Assembly: GCA_934179675.1 (NCBI GenBank)
Contig: CAKPQS010000015.1
Span: 1-31,567 of the forward strand
Reading direction: 5' to 3'
Origin: an uncultured Bacilli bacterium
Lineage (GTDB): Bacteria > Bacillota_I > Bacilli_A > RF39 > UBA660
DNA length: 31,567 bases
A program made the position numbers and the translations under genes. The notes beneath the pieces were generated by a model. The model saw only the letters and a list, made by a program, of their open reading frames with translations. It did no database searches and was not told the origin of the DNA. This document shows positions 30,078 through 31,567 of the stretch, one piece after another (within the stretch, counting starts at the first letter, position 1; each line of letters begins with the position of its first letter).

Positions 30078-31567
30078 TATTTGTTTTAATGTTATTTTAG
30101 ATTTATTACTACCTGCTGTTTCTTTCATTGCTTCTGCTATAGCTTTAGTTTCTGTTGTATATCCTATTGTTACATTAGCGTTTGTATCTGTTAAAGCATT
30201 AAAGAAGATAACTGTATATGCTGTATTTGCATTTAATATATTAATTGTTGTTTTTAACTTTGAGCATCCATCAAACATATAACTCATATCTGTTACTTTG
30301 GATGTATTAAAGTTTGATAAATTTAAATTAGTTAATTTTGTGCAATCTAAAAACATACCATTCATCGTTGTTACATTTTTTGTATTAAAATTTGATAAAT
30401 CCAATGATGTTAAAGATAGTCCTTGAAACATACACTCCATATTTGTTACGTTTGAGGTATTGAAATTACTCAAATCCAAACTTATTAATGATGAAGAATC
30501 GGCAAACATATGCCACATATCTGTTACACTTGATGTATCAAAATTACTTAAATTAAGTTCCTTGAGTTTTTTTAACAACGAAAACACATCACGCATATTA
30601 TGTACATTTGAGGTATCAAAATTTTCTATATTTAATTGTTCTAAATTCTTACAATTTGTAAACATAGAACTCATATTTGTTAGATTTGTTGTATTAAAAT
30701 AAGATAAATTTAAATTTGTTAAAGATATACAATTTAAAAACATTTTTCCCATATTTGTTACATTTGTTGTATTAAAATTATTAAAATTAATGGATACTAA
30801 ATTAGTGAAATAACTAAATATAAATCCACAATCACTTGGTGCGAATATTTCGTTTCTACTTACTATATATAAATTATATAAAGATTTAGTAGAATCTGTA
30901 CTATCTTTTAATCCACTATCTATTAAATAACCATATACTTTATTATTGCCACTTTCTGTTATATCCCAACATAAGTTTTCTTCATTACAACTACTTGGTA
31001 AATTACTTAAATCATTACCAAAATTTATGGTTCTTATATAAGGTCTATAATTACTATTCCAAAATTCTGTTCCACCATTTGCACTTTCATCTTCACTATA
31101 TCCATTCTTCATATATGCTGGATTAGTTTGTTTACTATTTATAACTATATTCGCACTTATAGTCTTTCCAATAAAACTAGTATCATTTTCATCATCAACA
31201 TTACCATCCCAGTACCAATATATAGTAACAGTATCTGTTTTATTATCTCCGGCATCAAAATACTTACTATGAGTAGAAAATGGACTTATATTATCATTTT
31301 GTGCTAAAAATTTAAAACCTTTAGGTAAATTAGTTTTCTCTATTTTAAGTGTATAATAAGCATCACAATCTGTATTATCTAATTTAACAGTTAAATTAAA
31401 ACTTCCTTTATCAAATGGTTTTAAATTAGATCCTAAATTTATATCTTTAGTAGTTGTAGAATTAGATGTTACATTAAATGTATAATTACTTGTTTTACCA
31501 ATAATTGATCCATTAACACTATATCTATAATAAGCAAATGTTCCTGTTGTTATAAATATAATGGAAC
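30075..31567 (-). CDS. BspA-like (DUF285) repeat surface protein, 5' end beyond the window
   Basis: The frame is open from 30075 to the right edge, so the visible part is about 497 residues and the start is missing. An internal ATG at 31112 is not the start. The upstream codons spell a membrane segment or signal anchor (SIIFITTGTFAYYRYSVNG), then a beta-rich exported region (TVTIYWYWDGNVDD). After about 105 more residues come seven 25-26-residue repeats of the type LxxLxLSxFxTxxVTxMxxMF. They are typical of the DUF285/BspA-like leucine-rich family common in gut Firmicutes and Mycoplasma surface proteins. The C-terminal tail has no membrane helix. The role is probably surface adhesion or binding, by family only. 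Confidence 0.85.
   Translation of the reverse strand, partial: SIIFITTGTFAYYRYSVNGSIIGKTSNYTFNVTSNSTTTKDINLGSNLKPFDKGSFNLTVKLDNTDCDAYYTLKIEKTNLPKGFKFLAQNDNISPFSTHSKYFDAGDNKTDTVTIYWYWDGNVDDENDTSFIGKTISANIVINSKQTNPAYMKNGYSEDESANGGTEFWNSNYRPYIRTINFGNDLSNLPSSCNEENLCWDITESGNNKVYGYLIDSGLKDSTDSTKSLYNLYIVSRNEIFAPSDCGFIFSYFTNLVSINFNNFNTTNVTNMGKMFLNCISLTNLNLSYFNTTNLTNMSSMFTNCKNLEQLNIENFDTSNVHNMRDVFSLLKKLKELNLSNFDTSSVTDMWHMFADSSSLISLDLSNFNTSNVTNMECMFQGLSLTSLDLSNFNTKNVTTMNGMFLDCTKLTNLNLSNFNTSKVTDMSYMFDGCSKLKTTINILNANTAYTVIFFNALTDTNANVTIGYTTETKAIAEAMKETAGSNKSKITLKQI
30258..30800 (-). repeat. seven BspA-like leucine-rich repeats
   Basis: Seven consecutive units of 78 bp (one of 75 bp), each coding a 26-residue motif with NFNTSNVTNM-like cores. 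Units differ at the third or fourth position of the core, so it is an old, diverged tandem array. Confidence 0.85.

Noticed and set aside
30075..31112. BspA-like gene as a complete 345-residue protein
   Set aside because: The same frame stays open to the window edge and encodes export and beta-domain sequence.
1..31567. tRNA or rRNA genes
   Set aside because: I saw no GC-rich cloverleaf or rRNA-like stretch; a covariance-model scan would be needed to exclude a tRNA fully.
1..31567. Mycoplasma-type code (TGA = Trp) suggested by AT-richness and DUF285
   Set aside because: TGA is used as a stop (for example at 18684-18686 and in ATGA overlaps) and Trp is TGG throughout.

Overview
The window is AT-rich DNA from a low-GC Gram-positive bacterium. 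It carries Spo0A, a T-box ahead of valS, TAATG and ATGA gene overlaps, and strong AGGAGG-type ribosome binding sites. TGA serves as a stop codon and tryptophan is TGG, so the code is standard and Mycoplasma-type recoding is excluded. Spo0A, a DUF285/BspA-type repeat protein and this gene style together suggest an uncultured gut Bacilli/Erysipelotrichia- or RF39-like lineage. That placement is inference; no rRNA gene or other decisive marker is present.

Left half (about 328-17100, all minus strand): a large envelope/pilus locus, read from right to left. It opens with three exported proteins of unknown function: a polytopic protein with an ectodomain, a C-terminally anchored protein, and a 613-residue Cys-rich secreted protein. 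A Tad/Flp-type machine follows: a TadE-like minor pilin, a CpaB-like SAF protein, the CpaF ATPase, TadB and TadC platform proteins, a Flp-like pilin with its own promoter and a downstream hairpin, two paralogous TadE-like proteins, and a TadZ/CpaE-like protein with a degenerate P-loop. Joined to it is an array of seven paralogues (called A to G here) that share a VirB2/T4SS-pilin-like two-helix core. A to C are short. D to G carry 270-340-residue ectodomains. A terminator and a new promoter separate A from B-G. No prepilin peptidase, secretin, VirB4/VirD4 or relaxase is visible. This Tad-plus-VirB2-like hybrid is the best candidate for an undescribed system.

Middle (17169-23520): a small membrane protein, a UgtP/MGDG-synthase-like glycosyltransferase, a MutT-like Nudix hydrolase, two truncated genes that abut head to head (the scar of one deletion), rluB, and valS with its valine T-box. 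Two homologous small-ORF modules lie at 126-267 and 23291-23407, each just beyond a terminator and each with its own promoter. The left copy contains twelve ACAT units inside its reading frame.

Right part (23521-31567): spo0A preceded by tandem 0A-box-like sites, then a glycolytic operon gap-pgk-tpi with a type IV pseudopilin-like gene translationally coupled between gap and pgk. Beyond it are a TGS-domain nucleoside kinase, a divergently transcribed clpP, and a BspA-like repeat protein whose reading frame runs off the right edge.
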